Positions 11,462-20,688 of a stretch of DNA of 64,000 bases are shown piece by piece (the first letter of the stretch is position 1; every line of letters begins with the position of its first letter). Made by a program: the position numbers and the translations under genes. The DNA lies in NCBI GenBank assembly GCA_020881915.1, contig JAJFPB010000011.1, forward strand, positions 1,984,001 through 2,048,000, read 5' to 3'. This stretch comes from Paramyrothecium sp. XJ0827. Lineage: Eukaryota; Ascomycota; Sordariomycetes; Hypocreales; Stachybotryaceae. The notes beneath the pieces were generated by a model. That model worked only from the letters and a program-made list of their open reading frames with translations. It was not told the DNA's origin and did no database searches.

Positions 11462-12621
11462 GTTCTCCTCTGGTAGATAATACTCTGGTAGCGCGTCAGT
11501 CCATCTGCATTTATCGAGGAGAGCAGTTCTACTATACTCGCCCTTGGGGCTCCTGGTAAGTAAACACAGCCAGCCATTAGCTCGAGGTGGACCACCTGAC
11601 TCCTACAACACCCTCCTAGGGCCTGAACCATCTAAAACATCACATATGGGCGTATAGGCACTGAAGGGACCATCTCTGCATATTTACAATTGCCAGATGC
11701 TCTACGTTCACATAATTTGAGTACATTTTGCCGGGTCAGATTAAGAAAAGAATGAGCATGTCGTGGCAAAGGCTCAGTAGCATGACAAGAAGCGAATTCG
11801 AAAGCCCAAAATGGTTCATTGTGAGCCCAACACAGTACTATAAAGTATCTGCTGTATATCATCTACTCTCCACAATTAGCCATCGGGGGATTGCTGCTGG
11901 GCAGAGTTGGGTAGAGGGGAAGTAGTCGGGCAGGAATGCAGTGATCCGCGACATGGCGTGCATGGAATGTACGGTCAGGGCCATCTATTTGACTGTTTAC
12001 AGACAAGGTAGCCTACGGGGTCCGAAGAGGTGGAAAGGTAATCAGTTTTGGGGCAGGATGGCCATCCTGCCACTGTACGCTTTCACACGGGCTTTGCCCA
12101 GATAGTGGCGCCTCCACTCAAGTATTCCGGGCAGGTCAAGCATGTGATAACGTGCATATCTGAGTTCACGAATCATGTGTCTAGCTCAAACTAAGTGTAT
12201 GCCCGTAAATCCTGGCGCCTCCCTGGCTTAAACCTAACGGTTCAAGTCGCCTTCTGAGGAAAGCATCAAATAGGTTGGATACTACTACGTCCGTACTGCG
12301 AGCCTGTTGCAGCTGTTAGTCCTAAAGATGATGGTGCCGCGCAAACTCCTTCCTAATTCTTTAGCTAATTGGGCTCCGGGAGGGGGGGGTTTTCTAATAC
12401 GCAGAAACGGATGCTCAGAGTTTGTATGCCGCTGACTGAATCATTACATATGATTGATAAAATCTAGGCACGTGAAGGGTCCACAATCTCATTATATAAA
12501 GGATAGCTAAGAGCATCAGGTCAGAAAATTCGTTTAATTCCGCCCTATCGTTCCTAACCTTCCAATATCCGCTCTTGTATGTTCTCGCTGGTTGCGACCG
12601 CGCGCAAGCTCCCCGTTTAAA
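11462..12621. other. intergenic, no gene seen
   Basis: No domain-bearing frame is visible on either strand. This stretch holds the upstream region of the hydrolase-repeat gene. No TATA box or binding site could be assigned with confidence. Confidence 0.4.
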
Positions 12622-14961
12622 ATGGCGGATATTTTCAACCACCTCATACATACCGCCGGAGGTGTTGCCAACTTTGTCGGAGAAGCTGCCAAGATCGTTG
12701 GAGATGCTACTGGAGGTACTGTTGGAGGTGCTGTTGAGGGCGCTGCCAATATCGCGAGAGAAGCTACCAAGATCGTCGGAGAAACTGCCAAGATCGTCGG
12801 AGAAGCCGCTGGAGGTACCGTTGGAGCTGCTGCAAATATTGCTGGCAGTGCTGCCAACATTGCCGGAGATGCTGCCAAGATCGTCGGAGATGCTGCTGGA
12901 GGTGCTGTTGGAGGTGCTGTTGGAGGTGTTGCTGAAGGCGCTGCCAATATCGCTGGCAGTGCTACCAACATTGCCGAAGAAGCTGCCAAGATCGTCGGAG
13001 ATGCTGCTGGAGGTGCTGTTGGAGTTGTTGCTGAGGGCGCTGCCAATATCGCGAGAGAAGCTACCAAGATCGTCGGAGAAACTGCCAAGATCGTCGGAGA
13101 AGCCGCTGGAGGTACCGTTGGAGCTGCTGCAAATATTGCTGGCAGTGCTGCCAACATTGCCGGAGATGCTGCCAAGATCGTCGGAGATGCTGCTGGAGGT
13201 GCTGTTGGAGGTGCTGTTGGAGGTGTTGCTGAAGGCGCTGCCAATATCGCTGGCAGTGCTACCAACATTGCCGAAGAAGCTGCCAAGATCGTCGGAGATG
13301 CTGCTGGAGGTGCTGTTGGAGGTGGTGCTGAGGGCGCTGCCAATATCGCGAGAGAAGCTGCCAAGATCGCCGGAGAAGCTGCCAAGATAGTCGGAGATGT
13401 TACTGGAGGTGCTGTTGGAGGTTCCGCTGAGGGCGCTGCTACTATCGTGGGAGAAGCTGCCAAGATCGCCGGAGAAGCTGTCAAGATCGCCGAAGAAGCT
13501 GGTAAGATCGCCGGAGGTGCTGCTGGAGGTGCTGCCAACGTTGCTGAGTGTCTCGTAAGCATTGCCGGCCATGTTGCCAGCATCGCTGTTGGCGCGGCTG
13601 GAAGTGCTATCATCGCTGGGAAGGCTCTGGGGACCCAGGGAGCAGCGGAAGTCTTCAAGCAGTTTGCCGACCGGGACGTTGTTCTAAAGACTGCAAAGGA
13701 CATTCTCGAGGGCGGCAGCGAAGACGCAGCCAGAGGTTTAGTCATAGCAGCTAAGTCTCGCGCGTTGAGCTTAATCAAGGCAGAGGAGCTGCTGAACGAT
13801 GTCGCGGAAATCTTCCAGAGGGTGAATGATGACAGGGTGATCAGGAACCTAGTCTTTGCGATCGCACGACGCACTTTTTCGGCTGTGGATCCGTTCCTGA
13901 GCAGACTGCAGGCCATATACAAGGGTGTATTCAGCAACGGACTCAACTGGGAGACTGTGCTATTTATTCTGAGAAACAGGTCGATGTTTGCTGAATTCCT
14001 CATTGACCTAGTTGAAGCCGCAATGCTTTATGCTCCGGCCAATTCGTCGGGTGGCAATCCGAGCCAGGGTAAGATGGGCCTCAACAAATACAATGAATTG
14101 GATTTGAACAATCCAAAGAACAAGGAAGCTGCAATGTATCAGCTCCGACGACTGGCTAAATCCATAGAGGTTGTTCTGAAGGACGAGCCAGAGGGGGGAA
14201 GCCTAGCGAACTTCAATATGGATACAAGGCTTGACATCGACAACGACAACAATGGAGATGTGGAGAGCAACGGACTGGGAGACAACTTCACAGGAAAAGA
14301 AACGTGGTTATTTGTGAATGGCATCGCTGGGGAGCCATATTGGCTGAGTCTCGCTTGCGACAAATTAGCAGACAAGTTCAAGAGGAACGTCCGGGGCATC
14401 TTTAACAGGAGCGACGGCATCCTGTGGGACTTGATCGAATGTGCAGGCGAGAGAGGTCTTGACGGAGGATCGAACGATCTCATCCAAAGAACTCCGAGCA
14501 GCATTCAAGCCCAGAAGAAGTTGGAAAGGGTGTTGGACGCACTGCTGCAGCCGGGGAATAACGAGCAATCCAAAGTCATTGTAATTGCTCACTCCCAGGG
14601 ATGTCTCATTCTGAAGTTGGCGCTAGAAAAATTGGTTGAGAAATTTAAACGAGACGAGGGGGGACTGGAGGCTATGAAAAGACTCCGAGTCTTCACGTTT
14701 GGGAACCCGAGTACAGAATGGGCGGTACACAAGTACTGTGGCCACACAGAGCATTTCGCGAACGAGAAAGACTTCGTGGCGAAACTTGGGGTTTTGAGGG
14801 ACTCTAACGGTTATCCAGGGCAGCTGACCTTCATCAACAAGGATTGGACTGGCCATCTATTCGGAGCGCAGTACAGCCTTGATCCGAGTGACTATGGAAT
14901 CAACGAAGGGGCATCCGAGTTGTTTGCTTGCGCTGAGGGCACGCCTATACCTGGTACCTAG
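12622..14961 (+). CDS. Ala/Gly heptad-repeat protein with C-terminal alpha/beta-hydrolase
   Basis: An uninterrupted 779-aa frame starts at ATG 12622 (AAAATGG, strong context). Residues about 10-330 are heptad-like repeats of the type E/D-A-A-K/N-I-A/V-G, separated by GGAVGGAV spacers. Such sequence favours amphipathic helices and recalls LEA-like or membrane-binding regions. Residues about 340-540 are mixed and helical. The C-terminal part (about 560-775) is an alpha/beta-hydrolase: a WLFVNGIAG strand, then GIFNRSDGILWDLIE (a signature shared with a common fungal hydrolase family), then the nucleophile elbow IAHSQG with Ser658. Likely triad partners are Asp717 (NEKDFV) and His745 (TGHLFG). 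It may be a lipase or esterase, but the substrate is unknown. There is no signal peptide. The repeat array is nearly identical between units at the DNA level, so its length is probably variable between strains. Confidence 0.82.
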   Translation: MADIFNHLIHTAGGVANFVGEAAKIVGDATGGTVGGAVEGAANIAREATKIVGETAKIVGEAAGGTVGAAANIAGSAANIAGDAAKIVGDAAGGAVGGAVGGVAEGAANIAGSATNIAEEAAKIVGDAAGGAVGVVAEGAANIAREATKIVGETAKIVGEAAGGTVGAAANIAGSAANIAGDAAKIVGDAAGGAVGGAVGGVAEGAANIAGSATNIAEEAAKIVGDAAGGAVGGGAEGAANIAREAAKIAGEAAKIVGDVTGGAVGGSAEGAATIVGEAAKIAGEAVKIAEEAGKIAGGAAGGAANVAECLVSIAGHVASIAVGAAGSAIIAGKALGTQGAAEVFKQFADRDVVLKTAKDILEGGSEDAARGLVIAAKSRALSLIKAEELLNDVAEIFQRVNDDRVIRNLVFAIARRTFSAVDPFLSRLQAIYKGVFSNGLNWETVLFILRNRSMFAEFLIDLVEAAMLYAPANSSGGNPSQGKMGLNKYNELDLNNPKNKEAAMYQLRRLAKSIEVVLKDEPEGGSLANFNMDTRLDIDNDNNGDVESNGLGDNFTGKETWLFVNGIAGEPYWLSLACDKLADKFKRNVRGIFNRSDGILWDLIECAGERGLDGGSNDLIQRTPSSIQAQKKLERVLDALLQPGNNEQSKVIVIAHSQGCLILKLALEKLVEKFKRDEGGLEAMKRLRVFTFGNPSTEWAVHKYCGHTEHFANEKDFVAKLGVLRDSNGYPGQLTFINKDWTGHLFGAQYSLDPSDYGINEGASELFACAEGTPIPGT
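12751..13344 (+). repeat. 297-bp in-frame tandem repeat, two copies plus a partial third
   Basis: The units at 12751..13047 and 13048..13344 differ at only two positions, in the GGAG(T/G)TG(T/G)TG segment near their ends. A third copy starts in register at 13345 but diverges after about 40 bp. Each unit is 99 codons, so the reading frame is kept. The smaller internal period is 21 bp (seven residues). Confidence 0.95.
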
Positions 14962-15187
14962 GGCGGCGTCAAGGGTAAATAAGCCAAGAAACTTGTCGGT
15001 TTCGCAACAGCTTAGCTTGTCGCGGATATTCCGCTCATCGCGAGGTGGGCATACTGAACGTGAACTCATTGAGTCTGGGGATTTTGCAGGGAAATGGCAG
15101 AGAATATCGGGAAATTTGGCACCAATGGAATACGGTCTTCGGTTATTTGTAACTATTCATGTAACTTACCAGTAATTGCTTCTACAG

Positions 15188-15842
15188 CCTTTTCGACACC
15201 GACGAGTACTCCGATGTCGAGCTTGTAGCAACGGATGTGACGTACAAAGCACATTGCGCGGTGGTGTGCTTTCGGTGTCCTGTTATTAAGAAGGCTGTCG
15301 AATTTAACGCCGTTAAGGCTGCCCAGTCGGGGTCAGAAGTGAAGAAAGTTACCTTTAGCTTCGGCGATGCCGATCCGCAGGCAGTAGATTGTGTAATTCA
15401 GTTTCTTTATCTTTGGTATTATGAGGCTACGTCTGCTGAATCTATTGGGATACTCGAACAGGGTATGTCGCAAGATGAGAAGACCAACAAACTCGAAGGA
15501 CCACTCTTGACTCTTCATTGCAAGGTGTTTACACTTGCGCATATGTATGATATTCCTGGTCTCGGGAAATTGTGCATAGAGAAGTTTCAGGACGTGGCGC
15601 AGCGACAGTGGAAATCTGACTCTCTATTAGATGCAGCACGGGAAGCATATAGTGGTACGCCACCTAGTATCAGGGAAATGCGTGAGGCTATTGTGAAGGT
15701 ATTCTGGGAGCATAGTGAACTACTGGAGGAGGATAATGTCAAGACGTTTATGTTGGAAATGGCTTATATGACTTTCGATATCTTGATGTATGTGAAAAGG
15801 GCACCACCGACAAGGTTGTTTAGTCAAGGTGGGTGGAGATAG
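15188..15842 (+). CDS. BTB/POZ domain protein (5' exon unresolved)
   Basis: BTB domains mediate dimerisation and often recruit Cullin-3 ligases. The frame begins LFDTDEYSDVELVATD, then YKAHCAVVCFRCPVIKKA, the typical F-x-x-x-E-Y-S-D and YKVHK-VLC pattern. FSFGDADPQAVDCVIQFLY gives the next strand-helix part, and CKVFTLAHMYDIPGLGKLC is the conserved C-terminal helix pair. A BACK-like tail follows. There is no ATG at the start of this frame. An acceptor TCTACAG ends at 15187 and would need an upstream exon ending in phase 2. ATG 15094 or 15125 are candidates, but no donor fits well. The frame ends with TAG at 15840-15842. The gene lies between the hydrolase-repeat gene and the RecQ-like helicase, on the same strand, with no evident functional link. 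Confidence 0.75.
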
Positions 15843-15973
15843 GGATAGCAGTTTTGATATAAAATATACACTTCTCTAAATGCGTTAGTTAATGTAGATC
15901 TGTTGGCTCGTTGCTGTTATGACCCTAATCTCCTATTATTAATCGTCGGGTGCCATCAGTCGTCGGTTTCCCC

Positions 15974-18955
15974 ATGGCTAAGATGTATCGAGAGGACGGT
16001 CACTTCACACGGGACGAGGAACCAGAGGGAGACCGAGAAGGGCGAGCGACACTGCCGCGGGACATCATCAAGCCCACCGACGAACAGCGGGGCGCCATGG
16101 ACGAGATGTTCGTCATCCTACGCAAGCTAGGCCCGGGCAGCGCGACGAAGAGCGAAGAAGAAGAGAAGGCAGAACAGGAGGCGTTGAAGCCTGCGCTGCG
16201 GGAGTTTTACATGCGTCTGATCTGTCACAGGGTCGGGGCCCAACCGTTCCAGTCACCGGTGCTTAGCTTCTGTGCCATGCATAGCCGAACCGCAGTTAAT
16301 TATGGCAGCCAGCGCAAAGGATGGGGCAAAGACAGGAGGAAAGGGTTCGGCGATGATGAAAAGGATGCGGCTATGAGGCGACGGCTGAATGTTGGTGGCT
16401 GGCACGACCCGGGCAATTACAGCAGCTGCTTGTCGGCATTGGTTTGGATGGCGCAGCTGATTATCTTCGAGGCGGCATGCCACTACGACGGCGACGATGA
16501 CGAGAAGTTCCTGGAGAAGCTAGAGAGCCTATGCATGGAGTTCATGCACCAGAAGGGCGAGACACCATTCGGGTACATCTTACAGTGGCGACTGTATATA
16601 ACAACCGTAGCAAGATCGGCCATCACGAGATGCCAGGCACGTTGGTCCTTGGACGGCACAGAAATCACGTATCTCGGGACAACACTGCGGATACTGCAGC
16701 ATGTACCACAGCTGATACTGGCCGAGTATAAGAGGGCGCGGGATATATTATTCGACTCGTTGCTATTCGGGGCGAGGGACATAATTAATATTGAGGCGTA
16801 TAGGGTATGCGACGATCTCGACGCCGAAGAGTACGGCGGTTCGTGGATGACAGATCCGAGAAACGCAAAGCTCCTACGGGGCGCGAATAAGGCACTGTTG
16901 GTGGAATTTGCTCGGAGGCCAGACCTGCGAAGCGTTTTCTTCCTCGAAGGGCAGGATGAGAAGGGCAAGGCGTGCAAGAGGCTGTGTCCACAGGCGATGG
17001 CGGTCTATGAGGCCAGCGTTCAGGAATTCCTCAAATCTATCGCTCCCCTCATGCATATATCGCCGATGCCGCCGCTGAGAGCACCAGAGTTCCTCTCCAT
17101 GACGGCCGTGAACACGGGCAACCGTCGTCGTAGCATGTTGATGTGGGAGAGGATACTGATGGTGTATACTCGATATCACAAGTCCCAGGAGCAAACAGAC
17201 AAAGAAGGAGATAACATTCGTTTTATTTCGCCTGCTATCGCCGAGCTGGTGCTTATGTTCCTAGCGGTGGTGCAGTCGCTGCGTTCGGTTTTCCTGCAGG
17301 AGCTCAGGCCTGGGAAGGCACTTTCGCCCTACCTATTCTCGACGCTAGAAGGGACAGTATGGCCAGATGACATGCTGTCCAAGTGCATGAGCTGGGCCTG
17401 CGCGCGTGCGGAGGTGCCCGACTTCAAAGTGGCATGGTGGCGGCAGGCGGCAGCATCCATCACCAAGGAAAAGTTCACGCCAAAGGAACGAGCCAACTTC
17501 AACCTCAATGATATCGATTCGCCGGAGGTCATCGAGGACGAGGAGCTGGTGGCGGACCTTGCCGAGGCTAGCAATCATTCGTATCGTACGTTCAACCATG
17601 CGTACGCCGGATCGACGACGCTGACGATGAACACGATACTGCACCGTGCGTACCGCGCGTCCGAAAGTTGGCGTGGCTTGTTCGATTTCGATGACTTGCT
17701 GGCCGAGGAGAGGGCCAGGTACGACAGGAAGCGACGACGAGTGGGTATGGAGACAAGTATGAAGGAGGAGCCCGGCCCTTTGAACGCCTACCAGAAAGCT
17801 AGATTCTGGGTGAGGCCAACGCAGAACGAACGGGGACTGGAGGCCGTAGCCCGGAAGCTGTACAACGACCCGACGATGCAGCTTCGACGTCCGGGCCAGA
17901 GGGACGCCCTTTTGGCAACGATGGGTCCGGGCGCGGCGGAGCAGGTCATCGACGTGCTCGCCACCGGATCGGGCAAAAGTCTCATCTTTATGATAGCGGC
18001 ATCACTCGAAGGCGCGGGGACGACGATCGTGATTGTGCTAACCGTGGCGTTGCGCGGAAACCTGATCACGCGGCTCGGCAGGGTTGGCATAAAGACGATT
18101 ATATGGGAGCCCGGCGATACGCGGTCGGCGCCGCTGGTGCTTGTGTCGGCGGAAGCCGCTTGTTCGACAAGCTTCTTGGACTATGCGCACAAGCAAGTTA
18201 TGAAACAGAAGCTCGACTGCATCGTCATCGATGAAAGCCACCTGGCATTAACAGCCACATTCCGGAGGAGCATGCGTGAACTCGGCTCGTTCGTGCGGCA
18301 GATTCGTACACAAACCGTGTGGTTGACGGCAACCCTGCCACCTGACCTCGAGCCGGCGTTCATAGAGCGGAACATGCTGGTTCGGCCGCGGATAATCAGG
18401 AGTCTACCAATCGACCGAACATACGCTATATCACACGTCGCTATACTGGACCAGGGGTTATGTGAGCGGACGACGGAGCTAGTGCGGCCCTACGAAGCCA
18501 TTATACTGGCTGCTGGTGAGGGCTCCGATGAAACCCTTCCAGGCGGGCGGAAAGCCAGAATCATCGTCTATTGCCAGACAATTGGGCTGATGAAGGAGCT
18601 TGCGGCTGCATTGGGCTGCGAGATGTACACTGGGGACCAGGATAGCATGGATGAGGAGGAGAGAGACTCGGCCATGAAACGGTGGTTCGGACCGACTGGC
18701 TCACCCACCATTATAGCAACCTCAGCCCTGGGTGTTGGCTTCGATTATCCTTATGTGCGATGGGTGATCCATGCTGGCCCTCCGAGGCGTATGACGGATT
18801 TTTCCCAGGAATCTGGTCGGGCTGGCCGAGACGTGGTCAGCGCTTGCCGTAGTATGCCTCCCTGTTACGTGGTTTGGCAACGGGCTGAGTTTGCATTGAG
18901 CCCGGGCTCTGGCGTGGTGATGTGGAGTAGTCGTAGTATCCAACGGCACCTATAG
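15974..18955 (+). CDS. Telomere-linked RecQ-like helicase (TLH type), probably incomplete at both ends
   Basis: A 993-aa open frame runs from ATG 15974. In-frame sequence extends upstream to about 15929, so a 5' exon may be missing. Residues about 60-600 match the large N-terminal region typical of fungal telomere-linked helicases (SPVLSFCAMHSR, ATGGCT start context weak). The helicase motor follows: Walker A VLATGSGKSLIF with Lys668, Walker B IVIDESH with Asp753-Glu754, motif III VWLTATLPP, and motif VI QESGRAGRD. After GRAGRD the sequence becomes unlike the family and ends within 40 residues. The RecQ zinc/winged-helix part is therefore absent, probably by frameshift or truncation. Such genes normally lie near chromosome ends. 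A broken relative occurs at about 53.5 kb in this window. Confidence 0.83.
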   Translation: MAKMYREDGHFTRDEEPEGDREGRATLPRDIIKPTDEQRGAMDEMFVILRKLGPGSATKSEEEEKAEQEALKPALREFYMRLICHRVGAQPFQSPVLSFCAMHSRTAVNYGSQRKGWGKDRRKGFGDDEKDAAMRRRLNVGGWHDPGNYSSCLSALVWMAQLIIFEAACHYDGDDDEKFLEKLESLCMEFMHQKGETPFGYILQWRLYITTVARSAITRCQARWSLDGTEITYLGTTLRILQHVPQLILAEYKRARDILFDSLLFGARDIINIEAYRVCDDLDAEEYGGSWMTDPRNAKLLRGANKALLVEFARRPDLRSVFFLEGQDEKGKACKRLCPQAMAVYEASVQEFLKSIAPLMHISPMPPLRAPEFLSMTAVNTGNRRRSMLMWERILMVYTRYHKSQEQTDKEGDNIRFISPAIAELVLMFLAVVQSLRSVFLQELRPGKALSPYLFSTLEGTVWPDDMLSKCMSWACARAEVPDFKVAWWRQAAASITKEKFTPKERANFNLNDIDSPEVIEDEELVADLAEASNHSYRTFNHAYAGSTTLTMNTILHRAYRASESWRGLFDFDDLLAEERARYDRKRRRVGMETSMKEEPGPLNAYQKARFWVRPTQNERGLEAVARKLYNDPTMQLRRPGQRDALLATMGPGAAEQVIDVLATGSGKSLIFMIAASLEGAGTTIVIVLTVALRGNLITRLGRVGIKTIIWEPGDTRSAPLVLVSAEAACSTSFLDYAHKQVMKQKLDCIVIDESHLALTATFRRSMRELGSFVRQIRTQTVWLTATLPPDLEPAFIERNMLVRPRIIRSLPIDRTYAISHVAILDQGLCERTTELVRPYEAIILAAGEGSDETLPGGRKARIIVYCQTIGLMKELAAALGCEMYTGDQDSMDEEERDSAMKRWFGPTGSPTIIATSALGVGFDYPYVRWVIHAGPPRRMTDFSQESGRAGRDVVSACRSMPPCYVVWQRAEFALSPGSGVVMWSSRSIQRHL

Positions 18956-19056
18956 TAGCTGCCAACCTACCGCTCAACTGCGCATAAAACAAGAATTCTA
19001 GTACATGGGGACACCGAACTAGACTCGTCTATTGAATCCATGTAAAACGCCACGAT

Positions 19057-20182
19057 TTATGATTTGCTACCCAGTATCTCGAAGAGAAAATTCTGTACTT
19101 CAAGATTCCTGTGTCCCGCACTTAGTCCACTCGGATGGCCCTCAACCTTCAAACCATTCAGGTGTCTGGCTCTTGACAGAGCTACATAAACCTGACCTGC
19201 CTCAAAAACCTTTGAAAGATTTACGATGACACGGTCTAGGGTCATACCTTGACTTTTGTGGATGGTCATAGCCCAGCCTGGGATCAGAGGAATCTGCGTT
19301 CGGTGCAGTAATGAGTATGGTTCCGAGTCGCCAATGGTGTTGATAATACAGACGGGGCTGATAGTCATCTTTGAGTCGTTGCAAAACGGCACCTGCGGCC
19401 ATCTCATACCAGTTTCAGTTGCTCTTTTCTGCGGCTGCCTCGCACCGTGTGTAACCATTTCCTGTTGTCGTCTGCTCGTCTGTGACGCCATGTACTCATC
19501 AATTTGTCTTTCTACAAGTTCTGGATATTCATCGCCAATGGTGGGATACAACGGCAAGCTTTTGCCTTCATGTTCCGTCTTCAAAGGACGAATATGTTCC
19601 ATTTCTTTGAAGCCAGAGATGATGCCTTGGCTTCCATTCACAAGGCCTCCCTTTATATTGAGATTAACCAACAGAATGACCGGCATACCAGCGCATAGTC
19701 TTAGGATTGGTTCCAGCCGGTGTTGTTTGCATGCAATCAGCGTGCCGTCGGCTTGGCGTGTCAGAAATTCCTGGGGTGGTAGATCCTCTCCGCCCGTGGG
19801 ATAGTGCTCAAAGCCGTCTACTGCGTGATACAAATAGATGGGCGTTTTCATTTTGTTGAAATTGTTCAAGTTCACCTCTGAAACCTCCCGCTTCGTACAA
19901 AGAAGTCTTGTGGCATTGCGCACCTCACAGTCGTGGTGCATTAGCATGTCTATTTCGTCTGTCGAGAAGGGGATACCACGCCGACACTTCTGTAGAAGCT
20001 TAATGAAGCCGTGGTCATTTTGTCGATGGATCTCTTTCAGTTCCACGTGAAAGAAGTTTGCTTCCTTCCATGCTCCGCTATGGAAAGCCCATTTCGATGT
20101 CTCGCTGAACGGACCATGCCCATTTGCGCAGTTGAACTTGGCACCATCATCAGCGGCCATTGTTTTTCCCAGTGAAGTAAAT
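19057..20182 (-). pseudogene. PIF1-like helicase, 3' part only
   Basis: This is the C-terminal half of a PIF1-family DNA helicase. It shows SKWAFHSGAWKEANFFHVEL and IHRQNDHGF (region after motif III), MPVILLVNLNIKGGLVNGSQ, motif V GWAMTIHKSQGMTLDRVIV and motif VI VYVALSRARHLNGLKV. The frame ends at 19057. The upstream half with Walker A, Walker B and QLPPV is missing. The similarity stops at about 20160, close to the left end of the hAT 2 element, and does not resume on its far side as far as I can see. PIF1-like copies of this type are often multicopy near fungal chromosome ends, which fits the adjacent RecQ-like gene. Confidence 0.82.
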
Positions 20183-20228
20183 AGTGTGGCCGTAAATAAG
20201 ACAATATCATATTCAATATCGTATTGCC

Positions 20229-20252
20229 TGCACGGTATTTTTATACCGTGCA
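20229..20252. repeat. Subterminal hairpin of hAT 2
   Basis: A perfect 10-bp inverted repeat (TGCACGGTAT / ATACCGTGCA) has a TTTT loop. The arm sequence recurs at the other side of the element near 23111, so it may be a transposase-binding motif. Confidence 0.6.
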
Positions 20253-20688
20253 GTGCAAGCAACACCGGAAACCGTGCAATACAGTGCATGGTCGTTCAAA
20301 TATCGTATAAATATGATATCAAATATAGTGCAAGTACTATGTAATACGAGTAGTACGAGGATTCTCCCCATATATGAAGCATTATGAAGATCCCAATTTA
20401 CAGGACTTTTTACTAACGAAGTGTAACCTGGTTGATCTGCACTCGGTTGATGCCGATAGTAATAACGCCACCAAATAAAGGCCTCGTCACAAACTCCTGA
20501 GTGTTTGAGTGAGTATGTAACAAGCTCGCCAGCTCTCCGAGAGCTTTCAGTTCTTCTTTTCTTCAATGCAATCAATTTGTTGGTTTCCAAGCATGCTTCT
20601 GGACGAATAAGGCCTATGCCCCTGACATGAAGCGTGTCAGCTCCTGAACTTTTCCCTACTTCCTCAACAAGTCTTATCCTACGAAATA

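Noticed and set aside
12415..14003. Long minus-strand frames rich in Ser/Gly or Ala/Pro opposite the repeat array
   Set aside because: They are shadows of the low-complexity plus-strand repeats. The plus strand has the hydrolase motifs and a good start context.
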